From Erigeron canadensis (lineage: Eukaryota; Streptophyta; Magnoliopsida; Asterales; Asteraceae), in NCBI RefSeq assembly GCF_010389155.1, contig NC_057766.1, forward strand, positions 27,165,516 through 27,229,515: DNA of 64,000 bases, written 5' to 3'. Of the stretch, positions 35,268-47,954 are shown in pieces. The position numbers were made by a program, and so were the translations under genes. How positions within the stretch are numbered: the stretch's first letter is position 1; the number at the start of each line of letters is the position of its first letter. The notes under the pieces are model-generated. The model ran no database searches. It saw only the letters and a list, made by a program, of their open reading frames with translations, and had not been told where the DNA came from.

Positions 35268-35958
35268 GGCTGACAATTTGCCAAAAATTGTATCTCAGCG
35301 ACCATATGTGTGTCATATGCTCGCTGACATCTAATAGAAAACATGTCCTTATCAATGTGTTTGCTGAGGCATGATCTATTAAAATAATAGTTGTTGGATT
35401 TTAACATATTAAATAAAACATAGGATTAGATCTGAAACTAACTATTTCGGATGTAACTATGTTGGCAACGTGGCAGTCTTTTGAGCCATATGATATATAT
35501 TTTACAACAAAAAGTTATCCACTTGTTTACGTGAGTACGTCACCTGTCCACTTGAGACTGTGACTGTGCCTCTGACGGTCTGGCACTGTCAGACGCATAT
35601 GGCGCACACTCAAGTATTTGTAATTTTTTTTTTAAACGTTACTCACAAAGTTTTTTTTATATACATTTATATATATATATATATATATTTTTACAGTTGT
35701 TAACAACTGTACATGTTGAAAATGAGGAGAGAGAGAGAAAACTTCTTTGTACCTTCATTTGACCAATCATATTCCTTCACCATACCCTATATATACAAAT
35801 TCATACTCATATTTTCATTTTCACGCTTTCTTTCAACTATTCATCTTTCCTCTAATCTCTTTAAATCTCTCAAACTGTTCATCCTTGTCTAATCTCTAAA
35901 TCATATTACCTATTTCCTTTGATCTGTACATCTTCTAATCTTCTTCCAAACCTCATAA
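35268..35958 (+). other. Leader between pol end and envelope-like ORF
   Basis: AT-rich, with a TA microsatellite at about 35,668-35,690, a GAGAGAGAGA run, a TATATATAC box near 35,788 and a pyrimidine-rich tract (TTTCATCTTTCCTC-like) before the ATG at 35,959. Could be a 5' leader for the downstream ORF; inference. Confidence 0.35.
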
Positions 35959-38900
35959 ATGGCATTTTCATCTGAAACTCCATCCGCTTCCGCCGCCACT
36001 CAACAATCTCAAAAATCTTATCTAAATTCCTCTTCTTTCTCTCCATCCTCTAATATTGTCAAATCCTCTAAGATCTCCTTTACTGCTTCTGAGATGGTTG
36101 TTAAACCTAATAACCATCTCGGCTCGTCTGACGTACCTAAAGGTACAAAAGGATATAAGCCAATGCTGGATTTCATCCATGCATCCCCCGTCAGTCGATG
36201 TATTATGGTTGATCCTGAGAAGATCTTTGTGCATCTTCTTAGAGAATTCTGGTGGACTTGTAATTATGATGATGAAACTAAGTCCATCAGTGGTACAGTT
36301 AGGGAAGGGACGAAAACCATCACTATCACTCCGGCGTCCCTTCGCCAAACTTTTGGGTTTCCTCAAGAAACCAGTGAAAATAACTTTGTGGAGCCTGCTA
36401 CTAAAAGTGAATGGAAAGCATGGTTGCCGTCAATTGGGTTTAACTATAATCTTAAGAACCCTCCATCCACGATCCCCAGCAATCCTCTTAAGCAAAATCT
36501 TCCAGGGATCTGGAGAGTTCTTTTTACGCATGTAATTCAGTGTATGGGTGGAAATTCTGGGTCTTACAATCAGGCATCCACTACTTCTATGCCTATGATT
36601 CATGCTCTTGCAGAAGGGAGGTTTGTTGATTTTGGGCTGTTGATCTTCAATGACATGAAGAACAAGATTTCCATGAACAATAGGTCACATACTGTGCCTT
36701 TTGTTAGATTATTTTCTGTAATTTTCAAGGAAGCACTTGGTGATGCTTACTCGCTGCCAGACGCTTCTACAATCCCAATTGCAAGGGTTGGGAACAACAT
36801 ATACAAGCAGCCAGCTGAACATCTTGTTGCAAGGCTCACCTCACACATGAAAGAGGTATTATTTTCTTTAAACTCTTCTCTATACCCCAAAGACAGCGAC
36901 TGGGAGGTAGCACTTCTTTCTGATGAAGTGGCTGATACGGTCGCTATGGATGCCGAAATGCCTTCGGAGGCTGGTTCGCTGGAAAACCCCCCAGCGACCT
37001 CCAAAGCCTCCAAACAAGCCAAAAGAAAATCTAAGGTAGCATCCCCAACTCAAGATATTCAATCTTCACCCTCCGCTGTCATCCCAAAACGAAAGCGGAG
37101 TAATTCAAAGGGCAAACCAAAGGTAAGGATGTCCTCTACGCCCAAGGACACTAGTACCCAAGCCACCCTATCAGCAGCCTCCCAACAGGCTGTTGACGAG
37201 TTAAATGGGAGCAGCAAGCAGCCACCTCAATTTTCTGTAGGAGAGGTTGGTGAAGAAATTGGGTCACCCCAACCCACTAGAGGTCAAAGTCCAACTCCAC
37301 CCCAACTAAATATTCCCCCTTCTTCTCAAACACCTTCTGAGTCGTTGACAGCAGCCAGATCACAGGTGATGCTAGAGTCAAAACCCTCTACGGCCGATGA
37401 TATCTTGGTGGAACAACACACCGAGGTTGAGGCACCAGGTTCCCTTAACCCTCCATCTACTTCTGTCTTGGAAACTGCTTTTGCAGGGACCGAGACATAT
37501 ATCTTTGGTAATCTTACAAACGAAGAAGCTGGCAGTGAGTTTGACCCATTAAATGATGATGCTGAAATCACAATCGCTGCAGCTGAAGAAAGTGAAGAAG
37601 ATGTTGTTAGTGGGTTTTTGGCTGAAGACTTGGGATATGTGCTTATCTCCTCTCCAGATGATTTTGATGATATCCCAGAGTCTTTTGATGACATGCCCCC
37701 TCCTCCAAGATTCTCTCCAAAGCCCACTGCTAAGTTTGAGCTTGATGGTCACTTTGGAGAATTTGAACTCAAATTAGATGATGCTGAGCTTCAAAAAAGA
37801 ATTATGATGTGCAAAATTGTAAAAATGAAGCCAGCAGTATATGTTGAAGCTGAGGAGTTGGACGATGAAATAATCATGGAAGTGCCACCACTACATCATC
37901 CTGATTTCTTTGGCCTTCCTTGTAGCAAATACCCAGTGTCGCTAAAGGACTTGAAAGTGTCTTCTCCACAAGAAGCGACCACTGCCTTCACAGCTATCAA
38001 CTTGCCTGGTTTAGATTATGTCGAAACATACCAGTTGCAAGAAATCTTAAGAAGGGTGCAAGTTTGCCAAAGTCAAGGAAATAGACATGGCTACTTATAT
38101 GCATAGTTGGTTGACAAAGTGGCTGAGCTAAACTTGGGAGCATGGCGAAGTTTGGTGAGTTGGTCGCTGGGAACGATACTTTGCAGGATGAGCTAGCTGA
38201 ACTTAAGGACAACATATTTGGCATCAAGAAGGCTCATCGTGCAAGCGAGCTAACTCATGAGCGCCTTCTTCATCAAAATCAAACTTTACTTGATGCCAGC
38301 ATGAAACGGGTTAGCACTTCAAACTCTTCTATCTCAGCATCTCTTGAAAAGTTAAAGAATGAGTTTCTAAAATCCAACTTGGCCACTGAAGTTCCTGGTC
38401 TTGTTTCTTCACTCCATCAACTCTCTCAATCAAACATTCTCTTCACCGCCCATCTGAATCAACTAAATCATACCGTCTCCACTTTTTCCAAGCATCAAGA
38501 TGATTTTCTCACCACTCTCACCCAAGAAATCTCTTCTCTCAAACCACAATCTTCCTCTGCTGCCACTTCTGATGATCGCACGTCCAAACTTGAAAAAGAA
38601 GTTGGTGAACTGAAAGGTATGATGCATGAGATGTTGGGCCTCCTTAAAACAAAAATGGAAGCTGCTGATACCTCCCCTACTTCCAAGGGGGAGAAAATAG
38701 CTGGGGAGGTCCCAACAGACAAAGTTCAGGAAGTTCAGGTTGAAAATGCTCCCCTTGGTTCCCAAAGTATTGAAGTTGAAGCAAATGTTGAGGGGGAGCA
38801 AACAAAGGAAAGTCACAATGATGAAGCTGATAAGGTTGATGAACCGGCAGCTGACGTTGAGGGGAGCAAGTAAATGAAGAAGTTGCTGAGAAGACAGCCG

Positions 38901-40062
38901 AGGAGGTGCTAGCTGGTCTTACTGAAGTTGTTCCAAAGCCTGCGGAGGTTGTGCCAGCGACGCCAATCAATGTATCCTCTTTCAAACCAACTCTTGAGTT
39001 CCATGCTGCTCTTGAAAAGAGATTTGCTGACAAAGGTAAAGCAGTCATGGTTTCTCAAAGCAAGCCACCCAAACCTCGTCAGCAAGAAAAATTGATGTTT
39101 AGAGCCTTTCCAAAATCAACAACTGCCTCTACTGATCTTTCTCCAGAAGAAGTTGTCCTTCAACATGAAATACTAAGTAAAAAGAAAGAAGAAGAGCTTT
39201 CAGCTAAGTTCATCAGTGAGCAGATTGTCAGTGAAGAATTAAAAGGCGCTGATGAAGAGACGAGAAAATTAGGTTTGGCAGCTCTCAAAAGGAACAAGGA
39301 GCAATTCTTTGCTAAGAAAGCTAAAACCTTGGAGGAGAGTCGGGCAGCTTATCTCAAGTCAAGAGAGATCAGACAAAGAAAAGAAGAAATTCTCAAGGTA
39401 ACTCCTACTCTCACTCAGCAAGGCATGAACTTAAGTATTCAAAGGAGAGGAATGCCCAAGTTGTACAATCTGAAGAATGTCAAACCTACTACACTTGGGC
39501 CAACTGAGTGGATTGAGATCTTCAAGCTGATCAAAGACAAGAAAACACCACAATATGATCCCCTGCTCAAGATGGCTGGAGAGCAGATCAAAGACATTAG
39601 AAGCAAAGAACAAAAATACAAAGAGAAAGATTCTTTGCTCAGCTTGCCAGACATCCCTATCCTCCTCCTCCCAAGCAACCAAGAAGTGGCACCAAAAGGA
39701 CAGCTGTTGGTCAAGCAGTCTCTCAGCTCCCCTCTATTCTCAGAGTTGTCCCAAAAGCAAACATTGAAGAAGAGCCACTTCTCAACTTGAAAATGCCATC
39801 AAGAACTCTTTTCGTTGATGGAGAGTATGATGAAAAGCTGGGAGGTTTATGTTTCTGTAATGTTCATGGTCATGAACTATTTTTTCGAACAAATGAAATT
39901 AGCATTGCTTCTTCGGCATTTCTGGTAAAGATTAGGAAATATTGCATCAAGTCCTCTAACAATCAAGAGTTTGTGAAGCTGATTGATAGAGAACTGCTGA
40001 AGCCAGAAAGACAAAATGATGTTGAATTAATCAAGGCCAAGGAAGAATGCGTGTGGGAATAG
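35959..40062 (+). pseudogene. Envelope-like ORF of a Sirevirus-type copia element, broken into four frames
   Basis: Four consecutive open pieces: 35959-38106 (715 aa), 38142-38873 (243 aa), 38906-39790 (294 aa) and 39787-40062 (91 aa). They lie in shifting frames, so at least three frameshift/stop lesions separate them; the first and last share a frame. The N-terminal part has a globular region (YKPMLDFIHASPVSRCIMV, HLLREFWWTC, ITPASLRQTFGFP). A Ser/Pro/Lys-rich linker with basic clusters (KRKSK, KRKR) follows, then acidic stretches, and the second piece is a coiled coil. No signal peptide or clear transmembrane segment was noticed. Function in these elements is unproven; position between RNase H and PPT is the main argument. 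Confidence 0.65.
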
Positions 40063-40191
40063 ATTGCTTGTAAAATTGTAATGTTGATATCTTGTAACAT
40101 GTTTGTCATATATATAAAATCAGCATTATACCAAAGATGTCTTGTCAAATAATTATTAGTGCAAATCTTCTACTCAGCTAAGTCTCCTCAG

Positions 40192-40780
40192 CGAATAGGG
40201 GGAGATTGTTGAGTCATGGATTCGCTGAGAGACTCAGCGAGTGACTCGTTCAGCGAGCTCTCAGCGAGCACATGCATCTGCAAGCATGATCTATCTTCAA
40301 AGTCTAAAGGATATGTTCGATGACTCATCGCCCAGTATTTGTAAGTCAAATATGAGCGGGAATTTGAAGAATAGAATAATGGTCCCAAGGATACCGTTTT
40401 TGGAAACAAACAAGATGAAGGAAAGAGACCTCTGCAGATCTGAATGATCCACCAATAGATAGTTGACAACCTTCATGTGTCAACATCTACTAGGGTTGTC
40501 ATGTGATTCCTTATCTGCCTATAAAAGGAATCACTTGACCTAGCCACCATCTTGTTGGTGTGTTCCACATTCCTTGCTTTATTCTCTTTGCTTATTTGTT
40601 AAGTTTTTGTGTGTTCAAAAACTTAACGAATCTTTTCCTTTTTGTTTACTGTTGTCGTAACACAACCATCCATGATTTCATCGTTTAGTTTGAAATACAT
40701 ATAACTAAACTAATTTCTTTACTTCTCGTCTCTGTTCTTGTTATTTCATATTTACATTATAAGTTAGCAAATCAAACACA
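40192..40780 (+). mobile_element. Polypurine tract and 3' LTR of the copia element
   Basis: AATAGGGGGAGAT (40194-40207) directly before TGTTGAGTCATGG is a typical copia PPT/LTR junction, so the LTR starts at 40208. Repeated CAGCGAG motifs follow. CCTATAAAAGGAATCAC near 40,519 is a good TATA box. The right end is less certain; ATCAAACACA at 40,780 is the best CA terminus. I found no matching 5' LTR in the window. Confidence 0.75.
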
Positions 40781-41133
40781 AGTAGTGCATTCGTGGACCA
40801 TTACCCCCTAAAAAAATACAGGTATATTTCTTACTTTTCTAAAACTCCCTCTCAAGTTGGAGTGTTTGTTTCTTGCGGATTCAAATTCTTGAACACGACT
40901 TTTTCTAAACTCCTGCTGCTACTCTTGAAAACAAAGCCACACTACCACCATGTTCCATTTGGGTTACATGAGCTGCCCCATCAAAACAGTGGGCTTAAGT
41001 GTTTCCCAGGCCCATCATTTTTAGGCCTATTTTTATTAAATAAAGATATGGGACGGCTAGAGATTGTGGGACGGTGAAAAGAATTATTAAACTTTTTATT
41101 TTTAGAATCACATTCACACTTTCCTTTTTTATT
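40781..41133. other. Flank between two retroelement remnants
   Basis: Several GGCCCA/TGGGCT motifs around 40,940-41,030; no gene recognised. Confidence 0.4.
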
Positions 41134-41556
41134 TTACTTTCCACCATCGAGAACTCCTCCCCCTGCAACACTGGCCGCTGCAACCCTCACTCCAAATCCA
41201 CCTTCTGTTTGCTGATCACTATTAACCTTATTAAGGTTTGTTGCGGCGGTAGGGGTGGTGTATTTTTTTTTGCCGGATCTCGTACCCTTTTTGGGACCGG
41301 TCCACCAATTCGGATTACCTATGAGACAGAAACACTGCTCCATGGTATGTCTTTCCATGCCACATTCATCACAGTGGAGGTCGGATTTATCATCTTTGGA
41401 TCCCAGTTTTTCCTTGCTGTCGAATCGGCGGTAGCTTTTTGTAACAAAACCACCGCCACCGCCGCCGCCGTTCCTCTGGTCACAACCGCCAAGATCACTC
41501 CAAGTTGGAGATGCATTAGGGGACCGTGTATTTCGAGCCAGCTTTGTAAAAACATG
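41134..41556 (-). pseudogene. Copia gag C-terminus with CCHC zinc knuckle
   Basis: Minus-strand frame with a Gly-rich run, then CDECGMERHTMEQC (41373-41332), an exact CX2CX4HX4C retroviral zinc knuckle, followed by LIGNPNWWTGPKKG, the usual sequence after the knuckle in copia gag. A stop immediately upstream (TAA before 41,556) and the short distance to the PBS show that most of gag is missing. Confidence 0.8.
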
Positions 41557-41841
41557 TTAAGGTGGGTTGAACGACGGCGATTACTGGATCGACGAATCGA
41601 TTGTTTGAGATTCCGGCGACAAGACAAACAGCCGTCGTGAAGAGCTTTAAACCAGTGTTGTGAAATCGAATTGAATAGCTATATACAACTCGAGGTACGA
41701 TAGTTTTGTTGTTGTTTCTTGATGGGTTTGTTTAAAAGAAACTTTTTTGTTTTTGTTTTGGTTTTTTTTGTTTTTGATTTTTTGATTTTTTCTGGGGATT
41801 TTGAGTTTGAAATTTTTTTGATGAACGGGTTGTTCCAAGGA

Positions 41842-42420
41842 TCATGAACACCGCTCTGATACCATGGAATTTAATAGTTCTAAATCCGCTCTAACTCTTA
41901 TGAGTCGGTCTTCCACTTCACTTTCAGGGTCATGGTAGAGATCACACAGGCTATCTAAGTTGTCGAAAACATTATCAAATGCAGTGGTAACTCTTTTCTG
42001 ATTTATCGGCTCCATTAAGTTCCATTCCTTCGAATATTTCCACAGAAACTTTCGATGCAATGGGACCGAACCTACCATAACCCGTTGAGCTGCCATGCCT
42101 GTAACTACGTCTACATCTAACAACTCATGAAATCTTCCAAACGTTCTACCTCCGTTATCACTTTTTGCAACGGCGATAACATATAGATCGTCATTGTGTT
42201 CCAGAAAACATAAAACCCGGTTCTCTCTAACTCTTCCTAAATGGATTCGGGTCACTTGATTAGGTAATAAGAACTTTCTAGTTTTGTCCTCCATAAAAAA
42301 ACGGTTCTTATTAAAAGTAGTAATTAGGGGTTCTATTAGATGACTATTAAAGTAATCGCGATCCACATCTAAGTCATACCGATAAGTCACGCTGGTGTCA
42401 TAATATCCATATACATCCAT
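41842..42420 (-). CDS. 192-aa ORF of unknown identity, probably truncated by a retroelement
   Basis: A single open frame from ATG 42420 to TGA 41842, of ordinary globular composition: MDVYGYYDTSVTYRYDLDVD at the start; RENRVLCFLEHNDDLYVIAV in the middle; a charged C-terminal helix. The last seven codons are read out of the copia PBS, so the natural C-terminus is probably lost. I do not recognise the family. It could be the remaining 5' exon of a host gene or transposon-borne DNA. The region just upstream (42,421 on) is an AACCGGTT-rich repeat, so no promoter is evident. Confidence 0.4.
   Translation of the reverse strand: MDVYGYYDTSVTYRYDLDVDRDYFNSHLIEPLITTFNKNRFFMEDKTRKFLLPNQVTRIHLGRVRENRVLCFLEHNDDLYVIAVAKSDNGGRTFGRFHELLDVDVVTGMAAQRVMVGSVPLHRKFLWKYSKEWNLMEPINQKRVTTAFDNVFDNLDSLCDLYHDPESEVEDRLIRVRADLELLNSMVSERCS
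41853..41864 (-). other. Primer-binding site TGGTATCAGAGC
   Basis: Twelve bases complementary to initiator Met tRNA, on the same strand as the gag fragment and 300 bp ahead of it. It overlaps the last codons of the 192-aa ORF, and no LTR is recognisable beside it. Confidence 0.6.
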
Positions 42421-43689
42421 CTAGAGGTGCAAAAACAGGTTAATCGGTTCGGTTTTTTATATATAGTAACCTAAACCGGTTTTTTTAAATTAAAAAAAAA
42501 AAAAATTAGGTTAACCTATATAGGTTAATAACCGATTTATACAAGGATTAACACTAACCTGTGGAACCAATTAAGGTTTAAAAAAACCGGTTAACCTGAT
42601 TTGGTTAACCTATTTAGGGTTAATATTAACTGGGCACTCAAGAAAAGAAGTTGCAGCAGAAATAACATAAACAAACACTTAAGCAGCAGAAATTACATTA
42701 AGCAGTAAGACAATAGAACATTCTAAAACAGAGCAAGACAGACATAAACAGAGAAGATTTTAATTTAAGAGTTTTATTTGGGATCGATTGAAAGGCAGAA
42801 AGCTACTTAGTTTTTTGTGTGAGGGTTTTTCTTGCGATTGATCGATTTGGGGATTTTTCTTGTGAGAGTTTTTTTGTTAGGTTAAAGGATAATCGATCGA
42901 TCGATCAATAGTGATGAGTGACAACATGATTGAAAGAAGAAAGGGGTTTTTTTGTTAGGGTTTTTATTTGGGTGGTGAATGGATCGATTTGGGATTAAAT
43001 AATAACTAGAGCCATATTATTATCTTCACGGATCTTCTTGTTTTGTTGACCACCGGTTTGATGGAAAAGTTTTCCATCACATCTCCTAACATTAAAAGGG
43101 TATGATCCTTAGATGAATGTCTTAGATATAACCTTTAAAGTTGCATGGACTTACAATACATTATGGAAGTAGATTCGATACAGGGTTTCCATCCTAGGTT
43201 GGCCAAAGGTGTCCAAAGATCTGATTGTTGTTCTTTCAACTACAAAAACAATATGATATATTGATATAAATATATATTTAGTAATTGCAATCAGTAAATA
43301 TTCGTTTTATGAAACAATATTGATTGTAGTGATCAAGTTAAACTCACGGCTTGATGTTGTAACGCACTCTTAAATAGGCACGAGTGACGGGGCTTTGGAA
43401 CACTTGACTCCTGAGCAAAAAGGTATAGATCATGAGATGACTCATAGTTGAAAGTACTAAACACCTATGTTTTGATCTACAATGAAGGGATAGAAATTTT
43501 ACCATATGACAATCTACTAGAAGCCCAAAAGAATTATTCATTTGCTCATGCTTTTATTTACCCATGATATTTTATAGAGCAAATAAATCTACAAGTTCAA
43601 AATTGTATGAAAGTATTAGAAATTCGTTACAATGGAGCATGTGGTATCGAATATTTACTTCTTTTGTCCAAAACGTACTATTTTTAATA
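42421..43689. other. AACCGG-rich repeat remnant and AT-rich DNA
   Basis: 42,421-42,640 begins TAGAGGTGCAAAAACAGGTTAATCGG, resembling one end of the hAT MITE at 2,712, but no matching right end is found. The rest holds no recognised gene. Confidence 0.45.
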
Positions 43690-45310
43690 ACTCCAATTTC
43701 TAACCGGGTTTAACAAATTCATTTTCAATGTGTTCTTCATATTTTCATTTTTATGATCGTATTCTAATAACTTCTATATGGTGGAGCAATCCTCTTTAAA
43801 ATTTTTGAAGTACAAGCTATCTCATTTTAGTTATAAAACTTATATTCATTTACAACTCATTTTAGTTATAAAACTTATATTTGGACTTTTTTTCGAGACC
43901 GTATTCATTTACAACTCCCTAGCCAAAATTCGGACTAAATTTTTGTAAAATCGTGACTACCCTCAAGTGCAAGCATCAAAAAACATAGGTAACTACATCT
44001 GCAAAATTCACTAAAAAAATTTTAGATGAGCATTTTTATAGAGCAGGAAGAATAAGCCTTGTAATCAAAGTATCACTATGTACATAAAACTTTAAAATAA
44101 ATAAATAAAATTGCAAGAATGTAGGACAAAAGCATAAAAAATCAGGTTTGTACCCAAAAATTTGTGGAAATGATACAACAATTTGGTCTTGCATATTGAC
44201 CGAAAGATGTACTTCCCATTTCATTAGTTAGACACATTAATATTTATATCTATATGTTCTTCAAATCCTAACTAAAAATATATTGTTTTTATGCACTTCT
44301 CCTCACGTACTATTGACACAAGCATATGGTGTGAAATATTGCAATTTTGAAAAATAAAACCACAAAAGATGAAATCTTTATATCACAATCCATAACTTTC
44401 TCTACTATAACAAGCTAAACATTGATCCTAAAAAAGGGTGTAACATACATAACTAAAATTTTAATGAAAACTTTCAGAAAGATTCCATCTTAAGAATGCA
44501 CTTCTCATTTGACACACATAGACATACAAAAACATAAGCATTATAAAGGACTCTTTACATAACAAGCTAAACATTAACCTCATAAAAGATTGAAAGTTTG
44601 CAATATTAGTAGTAAAAAATATCAAAATATAAAATATCATTTTAAGAATTGACTTCACTTCACTTCATACATAAATTAACATATACTATACAAAAAACAA
44701 CACGTACCCAGTCTTGTCTGGTATAAAGCATAAACATATACAAAACATATATCTAAAAGTGTATTTTAGTAAAATGTGAAGCAAAAAGATATATAAATCA
44801 AAATCTTACCAACATTGCCGATGAAGACGAAGCATGAGTACTCACTATTGGAATAACCAAAAGGAGAGAAGTGATCAAGAACAAGTAGTGGAGCTTCATT
44901 TATATCACCTTAAAACTTGATAATGGAAATTCAAGATTTAAGAGAATGAAAAAAGAAGCAAAGCCCTTTAACAAAGATTAATAGTTTGGAACAAAGATTT
45001 CAAAGACCAAGAACAAGCAAAATTAAATGAAATGGTGAAAATGGGTCCATGACTTTATATCATGTCACATGGCAAAACCTATCTTAATGACACAATCACA
45101 TGGTACTAAAAGTAGTAACAACAGTCAACAGCAACTGCAATGAATTGATTTGCATTGACAAAGATGAGGTGTATGTATAATGTACACTGTATACGTATAT
45201 GTATGTGAGTGTGAGTTTGTGTCGTTTTCTTGGAGGATCAAAGAAGCTTAGAAGCCACCATTTGGTATAACATACGTGTCTAACAAAATGGAAGATATGA
45301 CAATAAAATA
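43690..45310. repeat. Dispersed duplication, member 2 (partner 23,660-25,500)
   Basis: Same order and orientation as 23,660-25,500, with many substitutions and small indels, plus about 100 bp extra near 44,950-45,070. Carries the second signal-peptide-like exon. Confidence 0.75.
44810..44899 (-). CDS. Signal-peptide-like first exon of a putative small secreted peptide (member 2)
   Basis: Starts MKLHYLFLITSLLLVIPIVS and ends THASSSSAML, then a strong GTAAG donor. Relative to the paralogue at 25,110-25,172 it has 27 extra nt in frame, while start, core and end are kept. The remaining exon(s) are not identified, so the mature peptide is unknown. Confidence 0.45.
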
Positions 45311-45339
45311 TTTGATGGAATTTATTATCATGCTTCTAT

Positions 45340-45560
45340 TTTAATATCGTCCACCATATCTCAACCATTATTTTTTTTATCTCGACCACAACTATTATTT
45401 GCAGCGGAGCCCCTGTCTATAATGACAAATCTGGCAAAATAATAACGGGTCCCCTGTCAGTAATCGCTGCAAATAGTTGAATATGGACAAAACACCACTA
45501 TTTGCAGCGATAATCGGTTGAATTACCAAAAGTCTGGTCGAGATACCAGTCGCCTTTAAC
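45340..45560. mobile_element. Foldback MITE with palindromic TTTGCAGCG motifs
   Basis: ATCTCGACCA...ACTATTTGCAGCGG near 45,380 is mirrored by TCGCTGCAAATAGT...TGGTCGAGAT to 45,540. Similar in plan to the element at 59,808-59,998. No TSD established. Confidence 0.5.
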
Positions 45561-46157
45561 CACGTACTCCGTATTTATTATTCGTAAGAATTGTACCTTT
45601 TGTCAGCCTTTGATTCAATTTCCTTTGTTAGTATTTAACTGCTTTTGAATATCTTTTTAAATAGAAATAAAAGGCCTCATAAACCTAATTGATTTCATCC
45701 ATTTAAAATTTATTTAATCTTAGGTGAAAAATGTATAGTATAGTTTTTAAACGGATAGTCAATGGTGAAAAAAACAACTTTACATGTTAGAAATAGAGGA
45801 ATTGATATAATGTTCATCAATCAATTGGTGACATTATCTTATAGATTTTTTAAGATAACCAAAATCTGGATAACTTCACGCATAACACTTTTAAATTTAA
45901 GAGTGATTTTTTTTTTTTTTTGAAAGGTAAATAAATTTAAGAGTGATGTAATGCATTTCATTAGATCGCTTTAAATTGAAATATAGTAAATGTTTAATGA
46001 AAACTAATACGAGTACTATTATATAAACTTGTGATTATATATATATATATATATTTATTTATTTTATTTATAGAAAAACAAATTGTCATTGTACTATTGT
46101 AGTGTCCTTGTAACAATTAAGGATATGGATGGGATTGCATTTGGATAAGTATTATAA
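45561..46157. other. AT-rich DNA, nothing recognised
   Basis: Contains a TA microsatellite at about 46,038-46,055. No gene seen. Confidence 0.5.
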
Positions 46158-46171
46158 GTAGTTTTTTTTTT

Positions 46172-46500
46172 ACTTCCTAGTTAGTTCAAGTGATTAAGTA
46201 CCTGCCTTACAAACAGGAGGTCTTGGGTTCAAGATTTGGGAAATATATAAGAAAGTCTTTCTATGAAGGCTTGGCTTGGGTATACCCAGGTTCAAGTCTG
46301 AGGAGGCAGGGTTTACCCTATTGATCGTCGTGCCTTCGGGCGGATTAGTAGGGGGTTTTCCCCCATCAGGTATTTGAAATAAGCATTTCTACTTCGAGGG
46401 AGCTCTCTAGCGCGGACCCGGTTAAGACAACGTATGCTAGACCTCTCGCTGTCAAATCACGACACGAAATTCTGAAGTGAAATTGAAAAAAAAAAAAAAA
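46172..46500 (+). mobile_element. tRNA-derived SINE with poly(A) tail and target-site duplication
   Basis: Pol III A-box-like TAGTTCAAGTGATTAAG (46,180-46,197) and B-box GGTTCAAGA (46,227-46,236) lie in a tRNA-like head, followed by an unrelated body and a 15-nt A run ending at 46,500. GTAGTTTTTTTT occurs on both sides (46158-46169 and 46501-46512) as TSD. Confidence 0.8.
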
Positions 46501-46936
46501 GTAGTTTTTTTTGTTGGAATGGCTGGATAGGTTTATATTGGTTGGTGTTGGCCCTTTATGTGCATTAAATATAGTGGGTAAATTAGTTGTACGAGGAATG
46601 GTCAGCAAAGCCACCCTAGTGCACCGACACGGTCAAACTTGTAACCTTTTGTAACGTTGTGACTTGCGAGTGCACTGTTTTATGTCAGGTCTTTTTTTAT
46701 TGTAACGTTAAAAATATTTTTGGCCATGTAACAGGCCATTGGCTTAATCATTATAGACCGGCTTGGTGATCCGTCACATCACCGATTAAACTTTTGTTGG
46801 TCTAACATTCATGTCTATCTCCATAATCCGTATACTATCTAGTATCTACTATCTACTATACTTCCATCTCATATCAAAACAAAATAATTTATTTTACTAA
46901 GATTTAACAAAACTTACAACCGTTAAAAGAATATTA

Positions 46937-47188
46937 CTCCTCCGTCCCATATTAAGTGTCATAGTTTGACTTTTTTGTCTTTTTCTTTTAATTTTGACTG
47001 TAAATATTTTTGTTTGTGTTATATAACACTTGATATGACATATATGAATTGATTGAGTTTCAAATGTATTTTTCATTGATATAACTTTCATTAACTAATA
47101 TATAACACAAACAAAAATTTTACAATTAAAGTCGAAAGAAAAAAAGTTGAGCAATCAAAATTGGATAATTAAAATGGGACAAATGGAG
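46937..47188. mobile_element. Stowaway-type MITE with TA duplication
   Basis: CTCCTCCGTCCCAT terminus at left, ATGGGACAAATGGAG at right, TA on both sides. Same family as 7,937-8,245. Confidence 0.85.
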
Positions 47189-47190
47189 TA

Positions 47191-47950
47191 TGAGTTTAAA
47201 GTTTAATGGCTTGTGAAGAGATATTGACTTATTGTACTTTTTGAAAGGACAAATGTATTATCTATAGTGTTTTTTGGTAGAAAAAAACATTAAGGTCTTA
47301 TATGAACTCATGTTAGCGAGTAAATTTTTATTTTTATTTTTTGTGTTATTGTAAATTTTGGTTATTACACATTATTATCTTTAAATATATATAAAAAAAA
47401 AATCTTAATTTATAATTAGAGAAGTATGAACCCTTAGATGAAATTCCACTTTTAATTAATGAATAAATTATTATTAGGGGAAAATAATAGTAGGGTTAAA
47501 TATTGAGTGTTAGAATTCATCATTAGAAAAAGTGAGTGTTGGATTAGAAAAAAAAAAAAAAAGTTACATTTTGATTTGTTTTTTTCAATATTTCTTTTTG
47601 TCTCAATATATTTTTCCAACATCCCATCTATTACCAATGAGAACTCTAAATTGTGTCTATGTCTCTTTTTATTAAATAATAATAATAATAATAAAAATAA
47701 AAATATGTTTTGGGCTTTTATCATTCTCTCCCGTTTATGTGTTGTTTATTATTATTATCGCCAATGTCAAAATTTTCACGCTAATGTTAGACAAACAAAA
47801 GTATGTACTACATCATAAAAACTTTATTTCATGCATATTTATAATATATTGATACTTATTATATTCTTTAATAATACAAATAAATGTGGCCATTGGTTTG
47901 TTGTTTTTACATGTTTTTTCAATATAAATATAACATACAACAATATAAAA
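47191..47950. other. AT-rich DNA, nothing recognised
   Basis: Poly-A/T runs and an AAT microsatellite near 47,680; reading frames are low complexity. Confidence 0.5.
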
Positions 47951-47954
47951 AAAA

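Noticed and set aside
41074..41640. 188-aa plus-strand frame
   Set aside because: Antisense to the copia gag fragment with its zinc knuckle; no independent motif.
41842..42420. Attempt to assign the 192-aa ORF to a known enzyme family
   Set aside because: No signature motif that I could point to in the sequence; left as unknown.
46180..46240. Possible tRNA gene
   Set aside because: A and B boxes are present but no full cloverleaf; poly(A) tail and TSD show it is a SINE.
47507..47818. 103-aa frame
   Set aside because: Low-complexity AT-rich translation (poly-Lys, poly-Phe, poly-Asn).
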